Assembly (NCBI GenBank): GCA_037903475.1 | Contig: JBAJFG010000375.1 | Coordinates: 62,001-126,000 of the forward strand | DNA length: 64,000 bases | Origin: Ancylostoma caninum | Lineage: Eukaryota; Nematoda; Chromadorea; Rhabditida; Ancylostomatidae | Direction of reading: 5' to 3' | Shown: piece after piece, positions 12,201 through 24,200 of the stretch | Position numbering within the stretch: the stretch's first letter is position 1 | How the letters are laid out: the number at the start of each line of letters is the position of its first letter | Notes under the pieces: model-generated | What the model saw: only the letters and a program-made list of their open reading frames with translations | Told to the model about the DNA's origin: nothing | Database searches by the model: none | Made by a program: the position numbers and the translations under genes

Positions 12201-15200
12201 AATCCGGGTCGGACATCGGTTCATCCGGGTCTCTCCTCTGATTCTCATGATTGTAGTGATCTGCATCATGGTAGTAGTCGTCATACACTTGTTCGTGATT
12301 GGGAGAAACTTGTCGTAAGTGACATTCCTCAGTTCCCCTTTCATAGTCAGAGCGCTCTTGTTGTCCACCGTGATGTTGCTCATACTTGTTGTCACAGTCG
12401 CTGTAGACTTGTTGCACGCGTCGTTCTTCGCATTCTACTTGTACTTGTAGGCCAGTCAGTTGCATCCGTTTTGATGTCGTGGTGTTTTCCTTCGTGTCGG
12501 TCATTTGCTCATACTCATACTTGTTGTCCGTTTCCTTCGCCTGTGCTTTGGATTCCAGTTCTCGAACTTGTAGTGTTAGTGCGTGAATGTCCTGCTGTTG
12601 TTCTTGCAGCCTGTTTTGTAATGTATGTGCCACTCTCTTGTAGAGTTCCGTCTTGTCGTGGACTTTTGCTTCGTAGACGTTCTTTTCTGCCTTTTGCAGT
12701 TCAATCTCTATTTCTTTAATAAGCGTAGAAAGGCGTTTCGCTTCCTCGTTGGCCACAGACATGACTTCGGGAATATCAGCCGTTTTTTGCTGAACCTGGC
12801 TCCACTCCGAGAGTCGGACGGGGTCAACTTGTGCTGCATACCACTTGTTTGTTAGGAGATAACTTGATGCTAATCTCACTATCTTTTCTTTTGCAACACT
12901 TGCGGCTCTCAGTATCCGATTGACAACGATAACTTGTTCTTCTGGAGTTCCGAATGTGAAAGCTGGGTCTCCCTTCATGTGTGCCCAATCTACACGAATA
13001 GTTGCCGCGGTGTCGACTTGTCGGTGGAGGCCGTCTAGCGTTAACGTCAAATTGTTTTCCAGGCAACTTGTTGTTGGCTTCTTTCCATTCATGAAGATCG
13101 ATAGGTTGGCGAGATCCTCGTCCATTTCGCTGATTGTGATGCTAAAAAATAGAATTATAGGCAATGGTGAAATTGGTTGTGATGTTGTTGTTGAAAGTGT
13201 TGATGAAATACAAATGAAAATGTGTAGATAATCTAATCTTACTAATAAGTGATGGAGCTTAATGGGATTTCGAGTGTGGCTTTGACTAACTCCTACCCCG
13301 AAAACAACATATGGCCCTCAACAGTAAGCGATAGCATGTTCGAATTAGCCGTATTATGAGCCCGATTGCGCTCCTGATTATCCGAAAGCCAAAGGTTGGC
13401 AAATAGAGATACGTCAGAATAAGGACTACGACTAAAGTGATCAGGCATGCGATTAGGGTCTTGTACCATTGTAGGAAAATATCTACAATATGCCAAATAT
13501 CGGGCCATTGCATATCGAAGTCAGTAGTAGGGTTGCCTTGAAGCCACTTGTATAGTAGGTTGCTAGCGGTATGGGTGAACTTAAGTATGCCTGCAACTTC
13601 GAAACTTGTGGTTACCGTTCCACAAGATACTTTGCATGTTTCGTGTATGCGTGCTTCACTAAAGCTGAAGTGAAGCACTGATCTTACACCTTTTTGGTCA
13701 CAGGGTATTGTGAAACTTGTAGTGGAACATTCTATTTCAGCCTGAGTACGCTTAGACGAGATGCAGTTAACTTGTGCCTGAGCTCCTTTCGCGCATCGAT
13801 AGCATCCGCTGAGAACTGTATTGTCAATTGTGCAAATAGCACTGTCAACAATAATGTCCGTTCTCAAGTTGTCTTGGATGTTTAGTATGATCTCAGCAGT
13901 AATCATATTTTGGATCGTTGCTCGAACTTGTCCGTGGTTAGTTCTAGCAAAGGAGACCGCGGGTTGTACAATTGGGAGCATATGCTGTACATTGTTGAAC
14001 CAAGCGGAAATGTTTGCTTCCCTACACTTGCAATTAGCCTGAGTTTCCGCAGGATAGCAGGTGCAGTCTTCAACCACTGTGCAGGTCAGGGTCTCTGCGG
14101 CAAACTTGTTGGGACACTGGAGAGGTGGTGTCATGTGAGAGTCCCAAATTGCTGTGTTATTTCCGTCGGTTATGAAGTGAGTGTTCAGTAGTGGAGTCGG
14201 AGGAACTGTAACGGAGCTCAGAGTGAATGTAAACGAATTCCAGGCGACTGGAATGTTCGGTCGCATATGAGCTATATAGGTTCGAGTCTTCCCTTGAATG
14301 GCATCGAAGTGTTTGATTTCCACTTTTGCTGCTTCTGACCAGCGGGTGCAGTGGAATATTTCGTACACTTGTGATGACGTTGGAGTCAGATAGATTCGAT
14401 AGAACAGACATCCCGAGCTCCAATAAAAACAGTCGCAACCTGGCCCACCACAGGATTCTACACACGCTGTTGTTCCAGGATACTTGTTACCGCGTTCTAG
14501 TTCCGGCAGTAAACTTGTAGAGTTTATTGAAGCACACTTTTTTCCTTTACATGATCCAGTGTGTGGACATCGTTTACTGTCCACAACGTGATAACCAGTG
14601 TCACGTGTAAATAGTGAAGTTTCGGGCTCGCAGATGAGCGCAAGCGATTTCCACTGAATCCGGATTTCATGTAGAGAAGTCTCGTTACGCAGTAGCTTGA
14701 AGCATGCTTCCCGTTTAAAAGGATTAATCTTCAAGACCTCAGAGAGCTGCACTTTGCAGAGCTGGCCCTCATTGGATTGGGAGCAAATTGTAGAGACGTG
14801 AGAGAATAAGTTTACTTTTTGGCACGTTTGTACATCTCTCACCAAACATACCATGCAGATTAGGGCTAAGAGTTCCACTAGATCAACAGGACGTTGGCGA
14901 TCTCTTCTCCGCCGTCTCAGCACTCGAGCCATGCTCATGATCAATCTGCGAATGCAGCCCCACACGAAACTTGTGAAGATTCGTAAGGGGGTACCGAGTG
15001 TAAGAGGTACGTATAGAAATACATAGCATCCCGTGATGACAAAGTAGAGAAGAACGGTTGTGGCGAGTATAGCTTTGAACGGCCAGCATTCTGGATTGAA
15101 GATTACTGCAGAACAGAAGGTACAGTCTATGTGTTCACAGAATGGTGCAGGTGGACACGTAGTCTCGATCGTGTTCACCGACTCATCGTTGATGAACTTC

Positions 15201-18200
15201 CATTGAACTCGGTGTTCATGCAACACAACTTGTGAGGGAAACATTACGGTTTCCTTGACTTGAGGAGTGTCATATACCAGACAGAATTCTTCTGCGCATA
15301 CCTCGTAAGGAGCTTGCTTTGTTGAAATAAGGTTCACACCACCTTCAATGCATCGTATACTTCTGGTTTGGGAATGGTTTCCCAAATGCAGTGATGGAAT
15401 TAAGGAGACGGTTTGGGATGATTCTCCCATTATCACCATGGTTAGAAGGACCGTGAGGATCAGTGGAACATTGGTCATCTGTAAAAGAGTGAGGAAATCT
15501 TTGTAGTTGACTTGTCTCCTTGATCGAAGATTGTATCGACTTGTTCGTTGTCCATTGTTTATCGATTGTTCCACGTCACTCGCGCCTTCAGTCGGAATAG
15601 CGGGAATATTTCCCGAAGTTGTGGACTTGTTTCGTGATAGCGATTCGTCCTTTCTGCTGTTGCAATGCTGTCCATCATCAAGTTCCATGGGAACAAGAAG
15701 GTTCACTGGTCTCCGTATCTGTCGGCGTGATGGTAGCACAATGATTGCTTCGCGTACGATTCCTTCCGAGTTTGGCACCAGTTCTTGTATTCTACCCATC
15801 TTCCACGATTGTCGAGGTTGTATCGGCTCGCTTATTAGGACTCCTTGTGAACTTGTGGCAATGGTGTATCCCAATCGAATCCCTCTTTCCACAGAGATTG
15901 GAGGAATATTTTTGCCCTATGTAGTAATGGCAGTAGCCATCCCATAGGGTCGTAAATGGATGCTAGCGTGCTTGCAACAGTCCTCTTCGTTATGGTCGAG
16001 TAGACTTTAGGAGTACATGAAAGTTGGAAACAATCAGAAGATAGATTCCACGAAACTCCCAGGACTTTTGGCAGCGCTTCTTTTGTTGCGTCTTTGTCTG
16101 ATATTTTCATCAATAAGTCGGCGCTATTCGACGCGAACTCACGGAGATTCATCTTGAGATCATTGAACACTTGTTTCGTTTTGGAGTAGACGTATAGTGA
16201 TTCCTCCGGAGTATCCACAGTCAATATAAGGTTGTCCACATATAGGTTTTCCTTTATCTCAGACACGAGCTGAGGGTCTTCTTTATATTGGTCGAGATGG
16301 AAATGTATTGTTCCAGCCAGCAGAAATGGGGAAGTATTCAGACCAAATGTCACTCTTGTAAACCGCAGGACTTTGATATTATCGGCTGTTGGCGGTAACT
16401 TGTGGTTATGTAGCCAGAGACATCTTGTATAATCTCGATCGTTTTCATGTAGACGAACTTGTAAGAAAGCCTTCTCGACGTCTGAAGTGATTGCTATTTT
16501 CCCAATTCGGAATCGGAGTAAAACTCCGAATAACTGTGGGAGGATCACTGGCCCGCGGTGGAGGACGTCGTTCAGTGATGGACAACCCTTGTAGTGTGCG
16601 GAAGCATCGTAAACTACTCGGAGTTTGGTCGTTGTTTTATGAGGTGTTAGTACTGCTTGATGGGGAATGTAATGTACCCTGGGTACTTGGGATAAGCTAT
16701 CATCAGGAACTTCCTCAAGAATATGTTGCCGGAGCTGATCTGCAAACACCTCATTGTATTTTTCGAGTAAGTCTTCGTCCTTCTGTAGTGAGTTCCATAC
16801 ACTACTCAGTCGACTTTGCGCGATAGCTCGATTGTCAGGCAGTGAAGCGTTCACTTCTTTCCACGGTAAACGAACGTAATAACCATCGCTACGCTTTTCA
16901 ATTGTTCGGTTGAAAGCTTCCCAAACTTGTTGATCCGTTCTTATTTTTTCTTCTCTCTCTGAAGTTGAAAACTCTTCGGTTCCGGCAGATTGTAGCTTCC
17001 AATACTTCTCCCAATCATTATCGTCCAATGATTCATCAGGAAGCGAAACTGTGTTGACCTGACCTTCCAAAGTCCAGTAACCGTCCCACTTGTCTATCTC
17101 ATCCTCTTGGGTCTCTATGTGAGGAGACTTGTTCACTTGTCCCGTAATCAGGTATCCTAGTCGTGTAGGTAGCAGATGTAATCCTGAAGGAAGTTGCAGG
17201 TGTGGTTCGTTCTGTCGTAATAACGTCCACAACTGGTCAGAGCCGAGTAGAATAGAGGGTTTTACTGTCGACTTGTTACTGCTGAAATTGATTGGTAAGT
17301 TCTTTCGACGAAGAAAGACTAAATCTTCCTCACAGACAGGAGCGGTTAGGAATGGCTTCGTCAAGATGTCATGTGTAAATAGCACTAGAGATAATGGACG
17401 TCCTTCAGCGTCCCACACTTCGAGTGGGACTTTGCGAGAATGTTTCTCTTGTACCTTGTCCGACCCAAAAGTGTGAAGGCGTAACCTTGCTTCCTTCAGT
17501 GTAGGGAGTTGTAATTCTTGTGCCAGTGTAGTATCGATGAAGGAAATTTCTGCTCCCGTGTCTAGTAGAACATCAACCTTTCTAAGCTCTTTTGTGGCTG
17601 GGTTCATCACTGTCAGTTCTCCTGTGGGTAGAAAGGTTCCTTCCCTCCTCTGGGGGCGTTTCTCTGATTGCACTTCTAGGATGGTCTTTTCTTCTGGTGA
17701 TGCAGTGTCTTGTTTGTCATGGCCGAGGTGATTCACTTTCACAGAAGATTTGAAAAGCTTCGGTTCCTTTCCTCCGTTTGAGGTCCCTTTGACTTTCTTC
17801 TTGTAGTCAAATTCCTTTTTCGGGGTGTTATTCCATTCTTTAGAACCTGATTGGAAGCAACAGGATGTATGATGTCGCTTCTGGCACTTAAAACATGGGC
17901 GTCCTTGACACTCCGATGTAATGTGCTGCGGAGAAGCGCATATTAAGCACAACTTGTGGTCCCTGAGATATTGAGATCGCTCTTGGGGCGTTCGATACTT
18001 GTCGCATGCGAAGGATTTATGTTTGCCTTCGCAATACATGCAAGAGGGGACGGAAATGCTGACTTGTCTTGATTTGTTATCAAAACGAGTACTTGTCGGT
18101 AGTGATGAGCGATCACTTCCTCCAGTGTAAAGTGTGACCATTTCTTCGTTAGAGATGATTTCCTCTAGGAGCTGGAAAAGCACCTTTATAGTGAACGTGC

Positions 18201-21200
18201 TTTCCGTGGTGACCGTTTGTTTCTTAGCGAGGACTTTGCGCTGAATACCATTAGGGAACTTAGATAATATTCGCCTGATCAGCCATTGGCTATTCACGTT
18301 CTCGCCTTTTTGCTCTAGTTGCGTTACGACCACTTGTATTTGCTCAAAGAGCTTCCTTTGGTCGCTTATGGCGGGTGAGCGAAGCGAGCAGCTGTCCAGT
18401 CTGTCAATGAGGCGGAAGACTAATTCCTCAGAATCCCCGTACTTGTGTTTTAGGAAATCTAACACTTTTGGGTAATTCTCTTTAGTAACTTGGAATTTCT
18501 TCACAGACTCCAAGGCTTCGCCTTTGAGTGCATTCAAAAGGTAATTGAACTTGTGGAGTTCAGACAGACTCTGGGAGTGTACATTGGAATGAAACAGCTC
18601 CCAAAAGTTGTCCCATTCCCACACATTGCCGCTGAACTTAGGTATTGGGAGTGTAGGTAGCTCAAGCGGTCTCACTGTGGGATTTGCCAATGGAGGTTCG
18701 CTTTGAATACTTGTATCAGGCGCTCTAGTGATGCCTTGGGGGGCGAACAAGCGCGGTGTGAGAGACTTGAATGCGCGAATACGTGCTTGGAGCAGCAGAT
18801 TATAGTCAAATGCGGAAGTGAGAATTTCTTCTGCCTTGGAGGAATACTTTTCAAAGTCTTCCTCTTCTTTAGGTAGCGGAGTTACTAACGCCGCTAAATC
18901 AACAGCGTAATCTTGTAACAGCTGTTGAATCTTAGAGGTTGCAGCTTCAATTACCCCTAATGCTTCTTCTAAGCGCTGTCGGCTGTCCCGTATGAATGTG
19001 GGGGAGAGTTCCTCATCTACAGATGCAATATTTAGAGTCTCTAACTTGTCAGTCTTGAAACGCATCAGTGCTATTTCAAGTTTCTTGCAGTAGTGCGTAA
19101 GTAACCTCTTAGGAGTCGCAAATTGACACGACATGATGCTTAAAGGTTTTACTTGTTCCTACCCAACTTGTTACCTCACAGCGAATAGCTTAGCGCCCTA
19201 AAGGGATTGGACTTGTTGGGAAAAGGGTGGAAGAGACTCTTGTGAATGTCTGTAAAGTTTTAAAAGGTAACCGACCTGAGTTCTTTATGGTACCGATGCA
19301 CCATGTAGCGTTGCCTATGCCGAATAGTAGCACTTGTCTGCCACGCGGGACTTGTATTAACTTGTAAGGGCACACTTGTCCGCTAAGGTTTATTTCAACC
19401 GATCCCCCCATGGCGGGGGATACATCCTTATATACCACACTCATGAGTCATGAATCTCTTGATGAAAAACAAGATAACCGATTAAATATAACAACATAAC
19501 AAAGCTAGAGTAGCATCATGATTCTATCTACATAGTCGATTTCGTCGACTTGTCGACAGAGGGTGTCTCAAAAGCTACCCATTCAGTATTCATGCGGTTC
19601 TGTCTGCTTTTGTATTCTGCCTCTCATAACATCTCACACTTTATCTCTCTCTCTCTCTTTCCCCCTCTTTTCCTATCTCTGTTTCTCCACTATCTCTCAG
19701 ATCAGGCCTCCGTGGAGCACATTCTGATACATTTGAGGAGGTAAGGCACAAGTTTCGTACAGTCATATTGTCACTGCTTATGGGTACTCCAACATTACAA
19801 ATCGGGTAGTAGAACGCCCAGTGGGAGAGATGCACCATCTCTCAACGTTAGTGTTGACTTTTCCATGTAGTTTGCCGAATTAGACTGTGTTAGCTCTGGC
19901 ATCTCCTTTTGAGCTGTTCCTTTTGAGCTCTCCCATTCCTTGCACACTTCATCTATCATTATGATCCCATATATTTCGTTAATCTTGGTTCGCTAAAGTA
20001 ATGCTTTAATTTTAGGCTGAAGGGCATCCCAAAAACCTCTACCCTAGTGTTCTGTCACGAATGTGTTGATGTCTTTGAGACTAAACACAAATGCCCCTCT
20101 GAAATCGTGACGAGAACGCAACTACGATTTCCTACAAAGCTTCTGCATCCTCTCGAAGCTCAAAGTGGAGAAGCTGTAAGTCATCGTAATTTTTTTTCTA
20201 CCTGAACAAATGATTGTCAATGAGCTTTCCAGCAATTTTTGTTCTCTGATGAAGCACTAGGCGTTTTGTCTGGTGCTATTGACCGCTCCGAAGTAGATGG
20301 TGTACTATGTCTTGGAGCTCCAAGGGTAAGTTCAAAAAAACTTTTAATGTTCGCTGATGATAAGACGAGAAATTAGAAGATTTTCAGCTATTTGAGACCC
20401 TCAGGCAGCAGAAAAATGGTCGACGTTTGTTTCTTCTGGATTATGACAAGAGATTCGTATGCTCTACAATTTTTTTGAAAATTTACTTTTCCATGGAATT
20501 ATTTGTAACAATGAAATGAATTCAGGCTCATTTCTACCCAGCACGTCAATTTGGGCAGTACAGCATGCTCGTCGATCATTTCTATGATGCAAAAACGGCT
20601 GCGAGGCTCAGCGCCTTTTTTGCGGTGAGTTGAGCTAGTGGCAGGTGGTGCGCCGCCATTGACAAGAACTGATTATGCTAGCAATTATGATTCGAGACAG
20701 TTCTGGAAGTGGAAGACAGTATGTACCTGAAAGTACATACCTGGAATGTGCTACTGTGTGACATTTCATGAATGTTTCATTCATTTATTCATTGAAATGC
20801 ACTCGAACATGTACCAAAAAGACCAAAAACATCAAAAACCGTAACGGGGTACAGCATCCTAAGCGTTCAAGTGTTTAACAAGGTATTTTGCAAAGCCGGC
20901 TCGAGCTCATATCGAAGTCAGCAAGTCGTTCACCTTCTGCTGTAGCTGGAAGATGTTCGGTGTTTCAGTTTATTACTGGCATTGGAAGCTCGAATCAGCT
21001 CCTGACAGATATGCTGGTTTCTTTTTTATACCGTTGTCCAGAACTCCTATTTGACCTTCTCCTACATCAGATTTATCCGTTTTGAGTAAAATCACATTCT
21101 AAGCTGCCGTGGTAATTGTTTCTTACTTTATTCTCAGTCACGCAAACATAATTCTTCATTGATTCTCCATTCTGATTTTGTTCTAATTGCATGCCTGCAT

Positions 21201-24200
21201 AGTCTTTCTCAAAAATCCTTGTCTCACGCCGCACCGCCCATCAGGTCATCCACGCCGCACCACGTATGGTAATGCATAGGTGATGTGGCGTGGATAAGCT
21301 GACGGGCGGTACGGCATGGAGCAAGGATTTTTGAGAAAGGCTGGAGTCGTGCGCAGGTGTTGTTGTATCGGTTACATGCTGCTTTGCTGTTCCATTATCA
21401 TTCCGTGGAAATCCCGGGTCATCTTGGCCTTTAAGTTATTCCTAAGCAAATCTAGTAATCTATTTACCAGCTATTTCTTCAAATGTTCTTCTTCACAAAT
21501 TACGAAAATTAACTATGAAGGCTGTAATGTAGTGACCGCTGACTGTCTACAGGAGAGTAAGTGGTCATGACTCGCTCGTGACGCTGCGCTATATCATTGC
21601 TCTCTAATCGTCTGTACATCCAACGTCCAATTTTCATGCTTCCTGTTCTAACCCGTCTAAAGAGGTAGTGAGCAACATGCGAGAGGAGTTTTGATCACTG
21701 AAGTCACCGGTAGATGGCCTCATGTAGTCTGCATCTGTAGCTATTTGAATGGCATACAATTAGTTAATTTCAGGAATTTGCCAGTGTTCTACTCGTCTGC
21801 GATCCACCATTTGGAGTCTTCATAGAACCTCTTATGAGAAGCATTGAAGCACTGAAACAACGCCATAAGGATGCTCGGTTTGTGGCAACTCGTGCTCGAA
21901 TTTATGAGAAGACACGAATTTTCGGGTACATCTATAGGGTGCAGTGGTGGACGCAGGGGGAAGGGGGCGCCCCCTCCCCGAGGATAGGTCGACAAGTTTT
22001 CGAGATTACTTCACAATACAAACAAAATCTTGTATTAGTTTATTTTTGTGATAATTTTAAACATAATTTTTATTTATTATTTATTATCATAATTAATATT
22101 TTTATTAATTTTATTTTCCAACCCGGTCCCCAAAGCGGCTGAGACCCCGCTTTTTTTTCCTACGCTTCCCCCCCCCCCACCCCACCCCCTCCCGCCCTTT
22201 CTTTTTCGTCCGCCACTGATAGGATGGTCCAAAATTATGGTAACATCATACAAACTTCCACTTCTTCAACTTATTTCGAGTTGCTGGTTCTCCCTCGGAA
22301 TTATGTGCACCTATTTGTAAGCTCTAGTTCATCCCTTCCAGTATTTACATATAGCATGAGAATTTCTTGGATGTTTTTTGCTTACTGCCATCGCTAACAC
22401 TCATTTTTGAAAAAATGGTGTCCTTGTACGCTGCGTCTTCAAATCGCTGACAGCGTCCAAGAAATCGGGTCTACGTAATGATTCGAAGGCATAAAGAGCT
22501 TGGAAAAAATCTGATTAAATTGAAAGTGGATGCCTCACAGAGTTTGCGGGAAAATTAAAAATGCGCGAAGAGTTTATTGATTTTGTCGATTAACCCTCTA
22601 AAACCTCTTATGTCAACTCGCTGGGTCGCACAGCTTATTCGATTTTCAAGAAAATGGCTTTATCAAGACCTCCTGGAGATGTAAACCTGTCAAATTTTTC
22701 TTTTCAATCGTTGAGTGGTATTTTATTTGGCTAGCAATGTGTTGACGATATTGCTGGCATGCCACCGTCAACGATATTATAACACGTCTCAGCATTGCGG
22801 AGCAGCAAATGGTTGATATTTTGAAATTCAGTGTTTATTTCTGTTCATAACGAACGAAAATGCTATGTCCCTGTTCCAGACGAAGTTTAAATACGTTCCA
22901 AGTGAATGCTGTTTCTTTTGCTTGAATTATATTATGGGCCATCCCGTGTGTATTTCTAGCAGAATTTGTATTGAAAACGGTCAGAAGAACGCTGAAAGAA
23001 GGACGAAGAAGGGAGAGTGATGCAGCAGAAACTGTAATAGAAAATGGTTGAAGGAACAATGATGTAGAATGGCAAGGAAGTCGGCTGAAAATTTCAGGCA
23101 TGAGAACAAAGCACTAATGGACGTCGAAGTCCCTTCAGAGCATTGTAAATTTCTCAGTTCTGTCCGGAAATTCATCTTATTGCTGGGAAATCCCAAGATA
23201 TTTGGTGCTGGTCTGACTTCCACGGTTTAAAAATTACTAAAAATTAGAAGAAAATTCATTCCTGGAAAAGTCCTATTAATGCTGTTGGTAAAAGTAGGCC
23301 ATGCCTTTGGACAGGTTGTGGGTACTACGTAGCTATTTCAATTTTAGCAATTTTTTCATTCCGTCGGAGTGAACTGCTAGCTATTCCGTGGAGACTTCCG
23401 TTGGCCTAGTGGTTAGCGCTGCTGTCCCATACGCGCACGGTCCAGCGATCGATTCCGCTCGCCAACTTTACCAAGCTCAGTTGGCTCAAATAGCCTGTTG
23501 GGTATGGATGCTGGCGTAGAACATCGTCGATCCTCGAACTTCCGCCTGAGTGTGATCAGCTGAGGTTGGATATATAAGGATCCGATACCTTTACTGCTCT
23601 GTTACTGCAATATTTACAGAAATATAATTAGTTGGTCCCTCATGTCTTCCTCTAATGTACATATCTGGTTTGCAGTTTTGTTCAGCAGGAAGTGAAGTGT
23701 TTGTGCAGACAGTTTTGTACTGTAGCTTTTTCCTGCACAGTTTATACTGGTTCGTTTAGCGTCCAGTATTCAGTTAATGGGGTGCGATTAACCTGTTTTA
23801 GGAACGTTTGCTTTGGAATGTTCGAATATTCTGTGACCAAACTTTTTCTTCCACAGTTTATATTTGCAAAAACTATGGAGCTGCAGAGAATGGATGCGTT
23901 TTATAAATTATTATAATAGAATATTCCCGTCTCAGAGTGGAACTTCATGGATAGGTCTGGTTTCAAGGTTGGGAACCTTGCTGCATCCCCATTTTTAAGT
24001 GTTTCTCCGTTATTTCTTGGTTAGTATCAATGTAGATGGAGGTATTGATGGCGATCCGATTCGTCTCTCTCCTTCTCCTAAAAGGAGCTTTAAAATTTTA
24101 GTTTCTCAACGAAACTTGTTAGATATTAGTTTGGTGTAAGGATAATGGCTGTTTTCTTGCATCGTTTTCGGGCTTTTGCTGCATCATTTTTGGTGCAGAA

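Larger units (their letters stand above)
11397..19557 (-). repeat. Dispersed exact hexamer ACAAGT (sense), about 59 copies
   Basis: Plus-strand ACTTGT starts include 11814, 12287, 12308, 12384, 12407, 12437, 12443, 12519, 12566, 12827, 12843, 12932, 13016, 13076, 13556, 13604, 13715, 13770, 13926, 14104, 14367, 14482, 14513, 14969, 15228, 15510, 15539, 15625, 15851, 16169, 16398, 16457, 16925, 17088, 17127, 17135, 17271, 17952, 17997, 18062, 18091, 18332, 18441, 18549, 18709, 19044, 19151, 19166 and 19211, plus five per LTR. Chance expectation is about two. I found none in the opposite orientation inside the element. Neighbouring bases vary and near-variants (ACTTGC, ACTTGA, ACTTGG) are rare. 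Copies occur in LTRs, leader and all three ORFs, in all codon phases. Confidence 0.9.
11369..19558 (-). mobile_element. BEL/Pao LTR retrotransposon with env and a third ORF; pol internally deleted
   Basis: A complete 8,190-bp insertion flanked by the 5-bp direct repeat GAGGG (11364-11368 and 19559-19563). Order in the element's sense (minus) direction: 5' LTR, primer site, gag-protease-RT ORF, integrase-tail/env ORF, third ORF, polypurine tract, 3' LTR. BEL/Pao assignment rests on the DUF1759-type gag, the zinc-knuckle layout, the DTGAEISF protease and the RT block. RNase H and the integrase catalytic core are missing, so it cannot be autonomous. LTR divergence of 2 in 255 suggests a recent insertion, probably mobilised in trans. 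It sits antisense in intron 3 of the ZCCHC4-like gene. Confidence 0.95.

Noticed and set aside
11823..12719. 298-codon plus-strand open frame
   Set aside because: It is the antisense shadow of the third BEL ORF; its composition shows no domain.
15507..15947. 146-codon plus-strand open frame
   Set aside because: Antisense shadow of the integrase-tail/env frame.
23397..23480. Functional tRNA gene
   Set aside because: Has A and B boxes but no closed acceptor stem, and is followed by a SINE-like body.
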